Shown here in pieces: positions 45,205 to 55,942 of a stretch of DNA of 64,000 nucleotides. The translations under genes were made by a program, and so were the position numbers. The stretch is from Plotosus lineatus (lineage: Eukaryota > Chordata > Actinopteri > Siluriformes > Plotosidae), in contig CM045735.1 in the NCBI GenBank assembly GCA_024760905.1, positions 27,383,249 to 27,447,248 of the forward strand, written 5' to 3'. The notes beneath the pieces are model-generated. The model saw nothing but the letters and a program-made list of their open reading frames with translations. It was not told the DNA's origin and did no database searches. Position 1 is the first letter of the stretch. Each line of letters opens with the position of its first letter.

Positions 45205-45965
45205 TCTCTTTCATAGCATGTACCTAAGGAATTCCAAGCAGAAAACGCCACAGAAAACAATTGCTGTGTGTTGATGTTCTCATCTGGCTGCAAGGTGGCA
45301 AAATTGAATGTCTTCAAAGGCAGTGGCAACTGGTCTGGCTGTGGCACACCATGTGGTTATGACTGAGGCAGCAGCTTCACGATCCTTTGGTTTAAGGCCT
45401 TCTTCTGAACCCAGGAGCCAGTTCACCATAGAACACTTGTCTAGGTATTTGTTGCGGGTCCTTGCGAATGCTGAATCCAGTTCATCTCAGCTGGGTTGTG
45501 AGGATTGTGGCTTCAATGCCAATGAGGTTGGTTCTGTCGAGAACTTCTTGGTTGGTTGTTCTGTCCTGTCAGTGAATTCTCCTGTTTGACCAAAGGAACT
45601 GTTGATGGAATTGCTCTTGTAGATTCAGGCGTTTCCAGTATAGTGTCCATGTTTTTTCAACAAAACAGGAGTGAAGTGAGGACAACTGCACTGTCTATAT
45701 TGAGCTTGTTGGCAAGGCTGACACCACTGTGTTGAATAACTTTGAGGTGCAGTCTCCCAAGTGTCCGGCTTGTCTTTTGGATCCTGGCATTGATTTCATG
45801 GACCAAGGACCTGTTGCTGGAGATGGTGCTACCCAGGGACCTGAAGCCGTTGACATTGGAGAGTTGTGTTCTGTCGATGGTGATACATAGTTGGTTGGCT
45901 GTATTCCCTGGTGCCGGTTGGAACAAGACTTCAGTCTTGCTCAAGTTGATGGTTAAATCAAACAA
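45205..45965 (-). pseudogene. LINE reverse transcriptase relic, unassigned clade
   Basis: The minus strand at 45965-45657 reads TINLSKTEVLFQPAPGN, NGFRSLGSTISSNRSL, INARIQKTSRTLGRL and VVLTSLLFC. Broken frames downstream resemble the DRTTNQEVLDR and GIEATIL segments of animal RT C-termini (the wood-hook region after the palm). The catalytic box is not included. It is an old fragment. Confidence 0.7.
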
Positions 45966-46595
45966 CTTGCTATGGAGAACCTGTCTTATCAGTGGTGACT
46001 TGATTAACTTTTTAATGTTAAAATATCAGGCAAAAAAATGTATTCCATAAGTTTAAACACATATGTCAATAACTAAAACAGTAAATAATAATATACTGCT
46101 GTGAGATCTGCAACCAGTGATTTAGCTTCATTCAAAAGACAGAACTAATCTCATTAATTTCCTCATCTAAATCATCAACCTGTGTGCTTGATCCAGTATC
46201 TACATTTCTTTCAACAAATACTATTTGAAGTGATCAACCCTTTATTAAATGCAATAAATTATTTCCTGAACTCTGGCTATGTACCTAAATCCTTTAAACT
46301 AGCAGTTACCAAACCTCTGATTAAAAAACCTGATCTCAACACGTAGGAGCTGTTCAACTGTAGACAGATATCAAACCTCCCTTTTATCACCAAGATCTTA
46401 GAAAAAACTGGAGTGCAGGAGTTATGTTCATATTTTTGTTGGAATAACATTCACAAAATGTATCAATCAGGATTTAGGCCTCATCATAGCACAGAGACAG
46501 CACCTGTTAAGGTGGTAAATAACCTACTAGTGGCCTCTGGCAATGGCTGTATTTCTATTTGACCTTAGTGCAGCCTTTGAGAATACTGATAATAC

Positions 46596-47692
46596 GATTC
46601 GAGAAGTACAGAGAAGGTCAGAGGGTGCTGCATTCTGCCTTTGTGGATCTGGAAAAAGCATATTACAGGGGGCTGAGAGAGGAACTGTGGTATTGCATGA
46701 GGAAGTCTGGAGTGGCAGAGAAGTATGTTCGAGTGGTGCAGGACATGTATGAGATATGTAAGACAGTGGTGAGGTGTGCTGTCGGTGTGACAGAAGAGTT
46801 CAAGGTGGAGGTGGGACTGTATCAAGGATCAGCTCTGAGTCCCCTCTTGCTTGCTATGGTGATGGACAGGCTGACAGATGAGATTAGAAAAGACTCCCCA
46901 TGGACTATGATGTCTTCAGATGACATTGTGATCTGTAGTGAGAGCAGAGAACAAGTGGAGGAAAATCTAGAGGTGTGGAGGTATGCCCTGGAAAGGAGAG
47001 GGATGAAGTTTAGCCTCAGTAAGACAGAATACATGTATGTGAACGAGAAGGACCAAGAGGAACAGTGAGGTTACAGGGAGCAGAGATAAAGAACGTGGAG
47101 GATTTCAAGTACTGAGGCTCAACAGTGCAGAGCAATGGAGAGTGTGGAAAAGAGGTGAAGAAGTGTGTGCAGGCAGGTTGGAATGGTTGGAGAAAAGTGT
47201 CCGGTGTGATGTATGATAGGATGATATCCGCAAGACTAAAAGGAAAAGTGTACAAGACGGTTATGAGGTCAGCGATGTTGTATGGTTTAGAAACAGTGGC
47301 CCTGGGGAAAAGACAGGAGGCAGAGCTGGAGGTAGCAGAGATGAAAATGTTGAGGTTCTCTTTGGGAGTAACAAGGCTATATAAGATCAGGCATAAGTAC
47401 ATCAGAGGGACAGCATATGTAAGAGGTCTTGGAGACAAAGTCAGCGAGGCTGGCCTGAGATGGTTTGGACATATACAGAGACGGGATAGTGAATATATTG
47501 GTAATAGGATGCTGAGGTTGGAACTACGAGGCAGAAGGCTTAGAGGAAGACCAAAGAGAAGATTTATGGATGTGCTGAAGGACGACATGAAGGTAGTTGG
47601 TGTAGGAAGATGCAGAGGACAGGGTAAGATGGAAGCAGATGATTCGCTGTGGCGACCCCTGAAGGAAACAGCTGAATGGAAAAGAAAATTCT
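46596..47692 (+). mobile_element. RTE-like LINE copy C, 5' truncated, inside L2
   Basis: Plus-strand RT half: FVDLEKAYYRGLREELWYCM, LYQGSALSPLLLAMV, a catalytic box read as MMSSDDIVI (usual F-A replaced by S-S, both Asp kept), then frameshifts near 47065 and 47115, and the C-terminus RWFGHIQRRDSEYIG. It ends with the 3' GTGGCGACCCCTGAAGG tail. Confidence 0.87.
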
Positions 47693-48943
47693 CCTTGTGA
47701 AATTAGAATAAGGGAACGGCCCTCTCCTGGTTTAAATCTTATTTAATTATCAGTTTGTACATGTAAATGTTGCTTTCTCTGTATGTTCTAATGTTAAGTT
47801 TAGTTTTTCACAACGTTCTGTCCTCGGTCCTTTGCTTTGCTCTCTATACATGCTCCCTTTGGGTAATATAATTTTTGATTCACGGTATTAGTTTTCATTG
47901 TTATGCTGATGATGCACATTTATATTTTTCAGCAAAGCCAGATGAGCAACATCAGCTTAATAAAGTTGAGAAATGTGTAAAGTACATTCGACACTGGATG
48001 CTTACTCACGTCCTCTTATTCAACTCTGACAAAACAGAAATACTTGTACTCGGATCACAGGAAGCTAGAAATAAGGTTTCTGATTATGTAATAAGTTTAG
48101 ATATTGTTTTTTATTATGTGTAGCAGTAAAGGACCCTGGAGTGATTTATTGATCCTGGTGCTTCAAATCAAAGACGGAAAACTGCGGAAAAACTTTTTAA
48201 TGCTTTTGTTACTTCAAGAGTAGTTTACTGAAATGCGTTACTGTCTAGATGTTCTCATAGGAGCACAAACAAGCTCCAGTTAGTCCAGAATGCAAATCCT
48301 TACTAGAACTAGAAGACACAAGACAATATCATCCCGATCTTATTTACATTGCACTAGCTCCCAAATAAATTAAATTTAATGTAAAATATTACTTTTTACC
48401 GATAAAGCGCTTAACTGTCTCGTGCCACATTATCTTGGTGAACTTCTTGTCATTTATGATCCAGCACACCCCCTTGGATCAAAAGGTGCAGACTGTTTAG
48501 TTATACCTCTGATAATGATGATTACTGCAGGGGAAGAACTTTCTCTTACAAAGCCCCACAATTATGGAATAACCTTCCAGTTAATGTTTGGGACTCAGAC
48601 ACAGTCTGTTTTTAAGACAAGGTTGAAAATGATTTGTTTTGTCACGCATGATGTTAATAGCCTTTCATTAGGTAAAGGAGCAGATCTAGGGGTTCCCAGG
48701 CAAAGAGATTTCTGATAAACTGTTATGCTGGGATACTGTCAATCCCTCACTCTACATGCTCACTCAGGTCTGCTGACAGTGGAGTGCCTGATTGCCCAGT
48801 GTCACAGGGTGACCTCATGTCTGTCTTCATTCTGGTTCTTTTTGTTTTAGTTATGCTGCCATAGCCAGCCATGCCAGAGTTCCTGCTTGCACTCAGGAAT
48901 AATAAATTCTTCTCTTTCCATTACATTGTTATGAGTATACCTA

Positions 48944-48948
<5 letters not shown>

Positions 48949-49009
<61 letters not shown>
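48949..49009. repeat. (TC)n microsatellite
   Basis: A CT/TC run with one interruption. Confidence 0.95.
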
Positions 49010-49014
<5 letters not shown>

Positions 49015-49559
49015 TTGCTGAGGTACATATTCTTCTTCTGGGATGTTGGTGTTTCTGATCCTTCTGCTTTCTGAGTCCTGTGATCTGTCGTGGTGTGCAG
49101 ATGCTGGCTGGTGTTCTCATCTTGGAAGCCCCTCCCACCTGCTGTTGAAGGTCGATTTGGACTTAGATATGCACTTGACTGTAAAGATGATTTCCCCCTG
49201 CTGGTGATATAAGTGCTTTTCCCCACAATATTTAGGACTTAAAGTTGTGGTATAACTATCCGGACTACATTTTGTACTATAATGAAGTTTCTTATGGATT
49301 GTGTCTTTATGGTTTCCCTTTTGGGTCTGGTTCCTCTCAAGGTTTCTTCTTCGCCTCAACTGAGGGAGTTTTTCCCTAGCCACCGTTGTAACGGACTTAC
49401 TCATTCGGGATGTGTAGGGGTTGTATAAAATGTTTTATTTGCACTTTTATACATTTGTAAGCTACTTTTCCTGAGTAAGGCTGCTTTGCGACAATATCAA
49501 TTGTAAAAAGTGCCATATAAATAAAACTGAATTAAATAGTAAAATGCATGAAAAAGCTA

Positions 49560-49735
49560 ATTTGTCCTAGTTCATTTAACAACAAGAAGGTCTTGGGCTC
49601 GAGTTCCAGTTCACGTGTGCTCAAGAGCACTCCAGCCATTATGTGGAGAAAGTGCTGCTCACTTTCCCACTGCCACATTCGTGAATCGAACCAGTGACCT
49701 TTACGTCCCAAAGATGTTTCTCTAACCAAAGTGTA
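49560..49735 (-). mobile_element. tRNA-derived SINE, second family, degenerate
   Basis: On the minus strand it has GGTTAGAGAAACATCTTTGG, and the B-box-like GGTTCGATTCACG follows. It resembles the SINE at 22065-22310. Confidence 0.6.
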
Positions 49736-50165
49736 TACTAAATGTTAGAATTTGAGTCAACACAGCTCACAGCATACAAGTCACTTGATAAGTTTCTGTC
49801 TAATTAAATACATAAAAATAAACAAAAAAATCTCTTTTCTGTTTATATTTTATATTCTTTGAACAGTGCATTTTTTTTGTATTCATGAGTGAACACACCT
49901 TAACATTTTCTAGTGCAATTAACCTGGATATAAGCGCACCGCTTACCTGACCAGTTATTATAAAAAAATATGTTTAAACCTATACATGACATTTTTGTTT
50001 AAAAGTTATTTAATCAATATTAGAACTTAAGGTAAAGAGGAAAAACCTTGCTTCTAATTACACAATTTAAGTTATTTCCATATATTCAAATATACAACAA
50101 ATACCTTATTTAATTTCTGAGTCAGAAAAAAATCCCCAAAGAAACACTCCTTGCCTAAAATAAAT
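49736..50165. other. unique AT-rich intergenic stretch
   Basis: No gene or repeat recognised. Confidence 0.4.
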
Positions 50166-50184
50166 CAGGTGATACTATATCAAC

Positions 50185-50511
50185 TTCTTCTTTTCCTTTC
50201 GGCTTTTTCCCCTTTTCAGGGGTCGCCACAACGACTCATCTGATTCTCAGGTTTTTATGTAGGATGCCCTTCCTGACACAACCCTTTATCAAGGGACAGA
50301 AACATGCTGATGGCTTTGCAGCTACTCTTTACGAAAGTCAGCAATGGTTCTTTTACATGCCTTTCACCATAGACAGTGAGAGACATGGCCTGCCTTTGAT
50401 AACCCAGTTAGCTGCATTGGGGGGACAGTGACAACCTTGTGGAGAGTGGGACTTGAACCCCCAACCTTAGGATCAGTGATCCACCACCCTATACCACTAG
50501 GCCACCACTGC
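50185..50511 (-). mobile_element. tRNA-derived SINE (RTE-type tail), complete
   Basis: It is flanked by a 19-bp duplication with one mismatch (50166-50184 and 50512-50530). Head, body and RTE-like tail are all present on the minus strand. Confidence 0.92.
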
Positions 50512-50530
50512 CAGGTGATGCTATATCAAC

Positions 50531-50709
50531 TTCTTCTTCGGCTGTTCTCTTCAGGGGTCACCACAGCTATCTCACCCTATCCTGTGCATCTTCTTCTCTT
50601 ACACCATCTGTCTTCATGTCCTCCTTCACCACATCCATGAATCGTCTCTTTAGTCTTCTTCTAGACCTTCTGCCTGGTAGTTCCAACCTCAGCATCCCAC
50701 TACAAATAT
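50531..50709 (-). mobile_element. RTE-like LINE 3' fragment, 179 bp
   Basis: Only the RT C-terminus and 3' end are present. It is flanked by the same target sequence as the adjacent SINE (about 50513-50530 and 50710-50727), so it inserted into that SINE's duplication or vice versa. Confidence 0.9.
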
Positions 50710-51018
50710 AGGTGATGCTGTATCAACAACAATAGAAATTTTGCATATCCGTACTGTAGTACATTCAATCAAACCCATTAAGCCACCACAGTCTTTAGAA
50801 TCTGCCTCAAGGGTGGATCGACAATCAAGGCCATCATTAGTCATCCTTAAAACATAACGGGGAAAAACTGCATTGAGTGACGTTTTCTGTGTGAAATAAT
50901 AATAATACAGTAATTTGATGATCCATAATAGCACTTTCGTAACTTTCACGCGGACACCCACAGGACCTGGAGGAGGAACACTCCGCGGTGTTAAACGTGG
51001 GAACAGGTTCCCCTTCAT
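50689..51018 (-). CDS. hypothetical ORF, divergent from ap3b1 (doubtful)
   Basis: An open minus-strand frame of 109 codons begins MKGNLFPRLTPRSVPPPGPV. Its 3' end runs into the RTE fragment. The middle is Cys-containing (RMTNDGLDCRSTLEADSKDC) and no family was recognised. An overlapping frame starts MHFQEDEGEPVPTFNTAECS. It could be a first exon of a gene divergent to ap3b1, a relic, or chance. Codon use gives no clear answer. Confidence 0.2.
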   Translation of the reverse strand: MKGNLFPRLTPRSVPPPGPVGVRVKVTKVLLWIIKLLYYYYFTQKTSLNAVFPRYVLRMTNDGLDCRSTLEADSKDCGGLMGLIECTTVRICKISIVVDTASPIFVVGC

Positions 51019-51372
51019 CCTCTTGAAAATGCATGATTTTACATTTTCATTTAGCTGAAGTGAATATTTACAGACTTTTATAATATAATGTACGATCAGC
51101 GTGAGGATCGTATTTTACGTATAGGAGTTCACACGCTGTGGTGTCACGTTATCACGTGTTGCGGTGCTGACGGTTCTCTGATAACTTGTACACGCGATGA
51201 CAATCACACATTGCTCTGCGGAAGCATTTCAGCGAGCTTCCAGGGTCAAGTTGTACCAGTGAGAAAGGGGCATAAATCATTTCACCTTTAAAACTCTTTT
51301 TGAAATTTGATTCCTTTCATCGACAACACAGTACTCAACAGACTTAGTTCATATGCCAAATATTTTTTAAAA

Positions 51373-51545
51373 TCCTTTTCGGCTTTTCCCCGTTCTCGAC
51401 AGTCGCCACAGCAAGGGACAGAAACACGCTGACGGCTTTGCAGCTACTCTTTACGAAAGTCAGCAATGGTTCTTTTCCATGCCTCTCACCATAGACAGTG
51501 AGAGACATGGCCTGCCTTTGATAACCCAGTTAGCTGCACTGGGGG
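51373..51545 (-). mobile_element. tRNA-derived SINE (RTE-type tail), deleted and headless
   Basis: The body (TAACCCAGTTAGCTGCACTG on the plus strand) and the first part of the tail are present. An internal deletion removes the GGAAGGGCATCCGACG segment. Confidence 0.82.
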
Positions 51546-51925
51546 ACATATGACTGCTATTAAATGCATACTGAGCATTCAGGTGCCCTATTTAATGTTT
51601 TTGTTGTAAGTAGTACTATTATAAAGACTATTAATACTATGGAAATACAAGTTTATTAATTAATGTAAAAATAAATAAGAAGTGAAGTGTTTACACGCCA
51701 GTCAGGTGCCTCCCTGTCACGCGCATGTCATGTGACTTAAACTTCGGCAGCTTACACATCCGGTTGTGTGGGGAAGAAGGCAAAGAAAGCACTTGCAACT
51801 TCGAGGAAAGAGTTTTCATTCCTTCTTTAAAAGGAGTTCAAGTCAAGTTTTTACCAAAATCAAGTTGGAAATATTTTTTTATTTTGCACTTTAAAAGTAC
51901 TTAACTTTTACATTGGATACTAGAA
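51546..51925 (+). promoter_or_regulatory. ap3b1 promoter and 5' UTR region
   Basis: This is the sequence upstream of the ap3b1 start codon. GTCATGTGAC (51727-51736) is one base from the CLEAR element bound by TFEB/MITF-family factors. ACATCCGGTT (51756-51765) reads on the minus strand as an ETS-type AACCGGATGT. No TATA box is obvious. The transcription start is inferred to lie between these sites and 51925. Confidence 0.5.
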
Positions 51926-52041
51926 ATGTCGGCGAACAGTTTGTCGTACAATGACCAAGGAGGAGCGGAGATCGGGGTGGAAGTTGGGAACGAGACCACG
52001 CCAACCACTAGCTTTGGGCTCTTCGCCAGCGATTTTAAAAA
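51926..52041 (+). CDS. ap3b1: AP-3 complex subunit beta-1, first coding exon
   Basis: AP-3 is a heterotetrameric adaptor that sorts cargo from endosomes to lysosomes and lysosome-related organelles such as melanosomes; beta-3A is one of its two large subunits. This exon starts at ATG 51926 and encodes MSANSLSYNDQGG, a Glu-rich segment and TSFGLFASDFK. The donor GTAAGA follows at 52042 (phase 2). The order MS-NS-x-Y-N-x-Q...FGLF-S-D-KK matches vertebrate AP3B1 rather than AP3B2. The next exon at 60345 completes the Lys codon. The intron of about 8.3 kb is filled with SINE, RTE, hAT and Tigger-like sequence. Confidence 0.9.
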
Positions 52042-52239
52042 GTAAGATCACCAGCAAATCATAATTTTATCTCTCTCTCTTTCTCTCTCCCCGTCTGTCT
52101 GTGGTTCGGCGCTCGCGCAGCTGCCAGTTGTTGCCGCGTGTTACCTGCTGGTGCGCATGCGCGGAAGGGTCAACGGATTGCCATTGTTGTTGGCAATCGC
52201 AGAGATTTAAGTTAAATATGTAATATATGAATAAATGAT

Positions 52240-52660
52240 TTCCTTTTGGCTTTTCCCCTTTATTAGAGGTCGCCATAATGAATGATTCATACGTTTGATT
52301 TGGCATAGATTTTTACGATGCCCTTCCTGACACAACTCTTTACAAGGGACAGAAGCACGCTGACGGCTTTGCAGCCTCCTCTTTACCGAAGTCAGCAATG
52401 GTTCTTTTACATGCCTCTCACCGTAGACAGTGAGAGACATGGCCGGCCTTTGATAACCCAGTTAGCTGCACTGGGGGGACAGTGACAACCTTGTGGAGTG
52501 TCAGACTCGAACCTCCGAAAGGTTCAATGAATGCGGCCTCAGTGCATCGCGTAAAAAAAAATTCATCGAATTAATAAATAAGGAAATTAATGAAGAATAG
52601 GGGAAACAGTTATGGAAAATGTCACAAAAACAAGGCCAATTATGCAACCCCCCTATACCA
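52240..52660 (-). mobile_element. chimeric SINE with DNA-transposon insert, copy 2
   Basis: On the minus strand it has A-box-region GGTATAGGGGGG, then MITE-derived sequence (about 52650-52525), then the B-box GGTTCGAGTCT, body and RTE-type tail. The junctions are the same as in 39353-39795. No clear target duplication was found. Confidence 0.85.
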
Positions 52661-53168
52661 GGGATCACCAATATGTTGCCCGGAAGGATAATATAAGTAT
52701 CCCGCGGACCTGTTCTCTACGACTTTTAGGACAGGCCCACAACTCCAGAGCGCCACTCTCCTTTGAGCTGCATATAATTTTTTTGAATATATTTTTAAAT
52801 CAAATCAATATCTTCACGTAGATGAATATCATTAATTATTAATAATAACATATTACAAATTTGCTAAATTTATCTTTAATTATTTCAGAGGTGTGGATCA
52901 ACCTTGCATCCCTTTGCATTAATTGGTACCAATGGTCAAGGGCCTACTGTCCTTCATTTTGTCGTGATAACATTTTGATAATTCAAGAGGTATTAATAAA
53001 TGTAGAATAGTGTCATCCCTTTTTTTTAATGATATACTTGAAGCAAATTTTGCTTCCCATTTTGGTAACATAGCCATCATCATCGATGTATAGTCTTTAA
53101 ATGAATATTTTCTGAATGTTGTGGCTTGTACTCATGCCATGTAGTCTGTTTTTGTTTGACATACAAAC
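52661..53168. other. intronic stretch with a Tigger-like terminus
   Basis: At 52925-52950 GGTCAAGGGCCTACTGT matches the Tigger-like right end. The remainder is AT-rich and unassigned. Confidence 0.5.
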
Positions 53169-53389
53169 TAGGGAGGGCATTGACAATCGGAATAGAGCCA
53201 TGTCGATCAATAATCGATACCTATAAAAGGGATATTCATCTTATATTATATTTCAGACAAAACTGTTTTAATTTTAATAACACGAGAGCAAGTGGCATCT
53301 TTTAATAAATAAAATAATGTACACGTTATATAGTTTCAGTCGAAAACCAGCTTAGCGTAATGCCTAGTGTTAGTCCGTGTTCATGACAG
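53169..53389 (+). mobile_element. hAT relic, end fragment
   Basis: TAGGGAGGGCATTGACAATC corresponds to the terminus of the hAT at 39218-40483, reversed. Sequence continues through CCAGCTTAGCGTAATGCC to GTGTTCATGACAG, where an RTE 3' end begins. Confidence 0.8.
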
Positions 53390-54399
53390 CAGTTTCTTCT
53401 TCTTTTCCTTTCGGCTGTTCCCTTCAGGGGTCGCCACAGCAAATGATCTGCCTCCATCTCACCCTATCCTCTGCATCTTCTACTCTTACTCCAACTACCT
53501 TCATGTCTGCCTTCACCACATCCATAAATCTTCTCTTTGGTCTTCCTCTGGGCCTTCTGCCTGGTAGTTCCAACCTCAGCATCCTACTACCAATATACTC
53601 ACTATCCCTCCTCTCTAGCCTCTCTGACTTTGTCTCCAAAACATCTAACATGTGCTGTCCCTCTGATGTACTCATTCCTGATCCTATCCATCCTTGTTAC
53701 TCCCAAAGAGAACCTCAACATTTTCATCTCCGCTACCTCCAGCTCTGCCTCCTGTCTTTTCCCCAGGGCCACTGTTTCTAAACCATACAACATCGCTGGC
53801 CTCAACACCATCTTGTACACTTTTCCCTTCATTCTTGCCGATACTCTCCTATCACACATCACACTGGACACTTCTCTATCCATTCCGACCTGCCTGCACA
53901 CGCTTCTTCACCTCTTTTCCACACTCTCCATTGCTCTGGATTGTTGAGCCCAAGTACTTAAAATCCTCCACCTTCTTTATCTATGCCCCCTGTAACCTCA
54001 CCGTTCCTCTTGGGTCCTTCTCGTTCACACACATGTATTCTGTCTTACTGAGGCTAGCCTTCATTCCCCTCCTTTCCAGGGAATACCTCCACCTCTTCAC
54101 CTCTCTTTTCCTTCACTTGTTCTCTGCTCTCACTACAGATCACAATGTCATCTGCAAACATCATAGTCCATGGAGATTCTTGTCTAACCTCGTCTGTCAG
54201 CCTGTCCATCACCATAGCAAACAAGAAGGGGCTGAGAGCTGACCTTTGAGGCAGTCCCACCTCCACCTTGAACTCTTCTGTCACACCAACAGCACACCTC
54301 ACCACTGTCTTACATCCCTCATACATGTCCTGCACCACTCAAACATACTTCTCTGCCACTCCAGACTTCCTCATGCAATACCACAGTTCTTCTCTCGAC
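53390..54399 (-). mobile_element. RTE-like LINE copy D, 5' truncated, inserted in hAT relic
   Basis: Minus-strand RT C-terminal half. An intact MMFADDIVICSESREQ lies near 54140, and YGLETVALGKRQEAELEVAE near 53780. A deletion of the RWFGHV part lies near 53605. The 3' end is at 53390. Confidence 0.87.
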
Positions 54400-54535
54400 A
54401 CAATTATGGCCAGAAAACCCTAGTTAAGGAAAGAACAGATGATTGAAATTCATGTTTTAAATTAAAGAAGGCTATACTGCAAGACAAATTGCTCAGAAAG
54501 TGAGTGTCACAAAATGGAGTTGCAAAAGTATTGAA
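54400..54535. other. short unassigned stretch before V-SINE
   Basis: No recognised feature. Confidence 0.3.
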
Positions 54536-54550
54536 GAGGTTCACATGAAG

Positions 54551-54876
54551 GGGCTGCATGGTAGCGTAGTGGTTCGCACGTCCCCCTGACAGCATGAAGG
54601 CCTGGGTTCGATTCCCAGCCGATATGTTTGTGTGGAGTTTGCATGTTCTCCCTGGGTTTGTGTGGGTTTCCTCTCACAGTCTAAAAACATGCCCAGTAGG
54701 CTAATTGACTGTTCCAAATCTCCCGTAGGTGTGAGTGTGAATGGCTGTGAGTGTTGGTCCTGCGATGGTCTTGCGAGCTGTCCAGGGTATACCCTATCTG
54801 GAGTTGGCTGAGATGGGCGCCAGCCTCTCCGTGACCCTAATTAAGATTAAATGGCTCAGCAAATGAATGGATGAAT
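54551..54876 (+). mobile_element. V-SINE-like element, full length
   Basis: The tRNA-like head GGGGCTGCATGGTAGCGTAG has A-box GTAGCGTAGTGG and B-box GGTTCGATTCC. The conserved core TGTGTGGAGTTTGCATGTTC follows, then a tail GTGACCCTAATTAAGATTAA and (GAAT)n. It is flanked by a perfect 15-bp duplication (54536-54550 and 54877-54891). Confidence 0.85.
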
Positions 54877-54891
54877 GAGGTTCACATGAAG

Positions 54892-55409
54892 ACAGATCTC
54901 GTTCTATAAGAAGTGGAGTCACTTCTTTTAAGTTCTTCAGAGTTACCAGTCTTTGAAATAGTCAAATGACAGCCCCAGAAATAAGAGCATATTTAAACTT
55001 GACCAGAAGCAACAACGTGTCAGTGGAAACTGTGCAGTGTTGTCTGTGGGAATCAGGTCTGAAAGACAGGGAGTGTCACTTTCACACTCGCTGCATGTAA
55101 TTGCTGTCTTACAATTTTTAGCTATGTGAGCTGTCAATGAACAACAGCAAAAACAATTCGTGCTTTCCTTGATATATTGTCTATATTTTCTCAAGAGTTT
55201 TCTCTAAGAAATTCCTACATTTGTCAAGGGTGTGAGGCTTCTTGTTGTTCGGACAGATCTTCAGCAAGACAGTAGCTAGTTTTGCTTTGAAAGAGCATGA
55301 CCAGGTGACGAAAGGATGAAACTTTGGTCATTTCAAGCTTTGGTTTTGTTGTAAATGAATCTTGAGAAAACGAAAAACGGGGGATGACATATAGTACTCT
55401 TCTCTATAT
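54892..55409. other. intronic unique stretch
   Basis: No recognised feature. Confidence 0.35.
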
Positions 55410-55942
55410 TTGGAGACAATATTGGCCATTTGTCCTACAGGCAGTATGGAAGCTTTTCCAGAATGGGATGAATTCCCCTGGCTGTGCCCATATATAGGTG
55501 AGGTAAACCTTGATATGGATGAGAACTGCACTATCCATGCGTTTAATTTATGGAAAGTTCCCGACCTTTGGGCTTGTTTACGTGGGGTCTTCCTGGTTGT
55601 TCCCGCAAGCGTAAAGATTAATTTGTTGCGCTTGCATTTGCGGTGACGTTACAAAAACTGCCGATAGTTTTGTCAAAGGCTGAGGAATCTAAAGTCCATT
55701 GTGACTATGCCAGCTTGTTGACATTTGAAGTGGATGAGGAAATCGTGACAATTTCGGACCCCTTGGGACTTGAAGACGGCTGGGAGACAGAAAATGACGC
55801 CTTATCAAAATGGCCGCCATGTATGTACGCTGACATAACGGATTTTTTGATAATAAAGGACCAGGCACCCCTACTAGCGCAACTTCGTGATGACTACAAA
55901 GAAGGTAAATACAAGTTTTACAGCTGTCACAGAGCGATTTGA
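55410..55942 (+). pseudogene. unidentified coding-like region, possibly a transposon ORF
   Basis: Two overlapping plus-strand frames appear to be one frameshifted ORF. The first (55410-55646) reads FPEWDEFPWLCPYIGEVNLD and IHAFNLWKVPDLWACLRGV, with a weak resemblance to a SAP-type DNA-binding motif in VPDLWACLRG...KINLLRLHLR. The second (from 55643, no ATG) reads CDYASLLTFEVDEEIV, WETENDALSKWPPCMYADIT and LRDDYKEGKYKFYSCH. The composition is acidic and looks coding. I do not recognise the family. It resembles the N-terminal part of uncharacterised fish transposon-borne proteins, but that is only an impression. It lies in ap3b1 intron 1. Confidence 0.4.

Larger units (their letters stand above)
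46120..49540 (+). mobile_element. L2-like LINE, degraded, split by RTE copy C
   Basis: Before the insertion (46120-46595) the frames read [11 protein letters not shown] and [20 protein letters not shown], the L2 finger/palm signature. After it (47700-49540) come HCYADDAHLYFSAKPDE, HWMLTHVLLFNSDKTEILVL and a 3' end GTGCCATATAAATAAAACTG typical of L2/Maui tails. There are many stops. A (TC)n expansion lies in the 3' part. Confidence 0.83.

Noticed and set aside
45308..45589. Plus-strand ORF MSSKAVATGLAVAHHVV
   Set aside because: It lies opposite the minus-strand LINE relic, whose order matches RT C-termini, so it is an antisense shadow.
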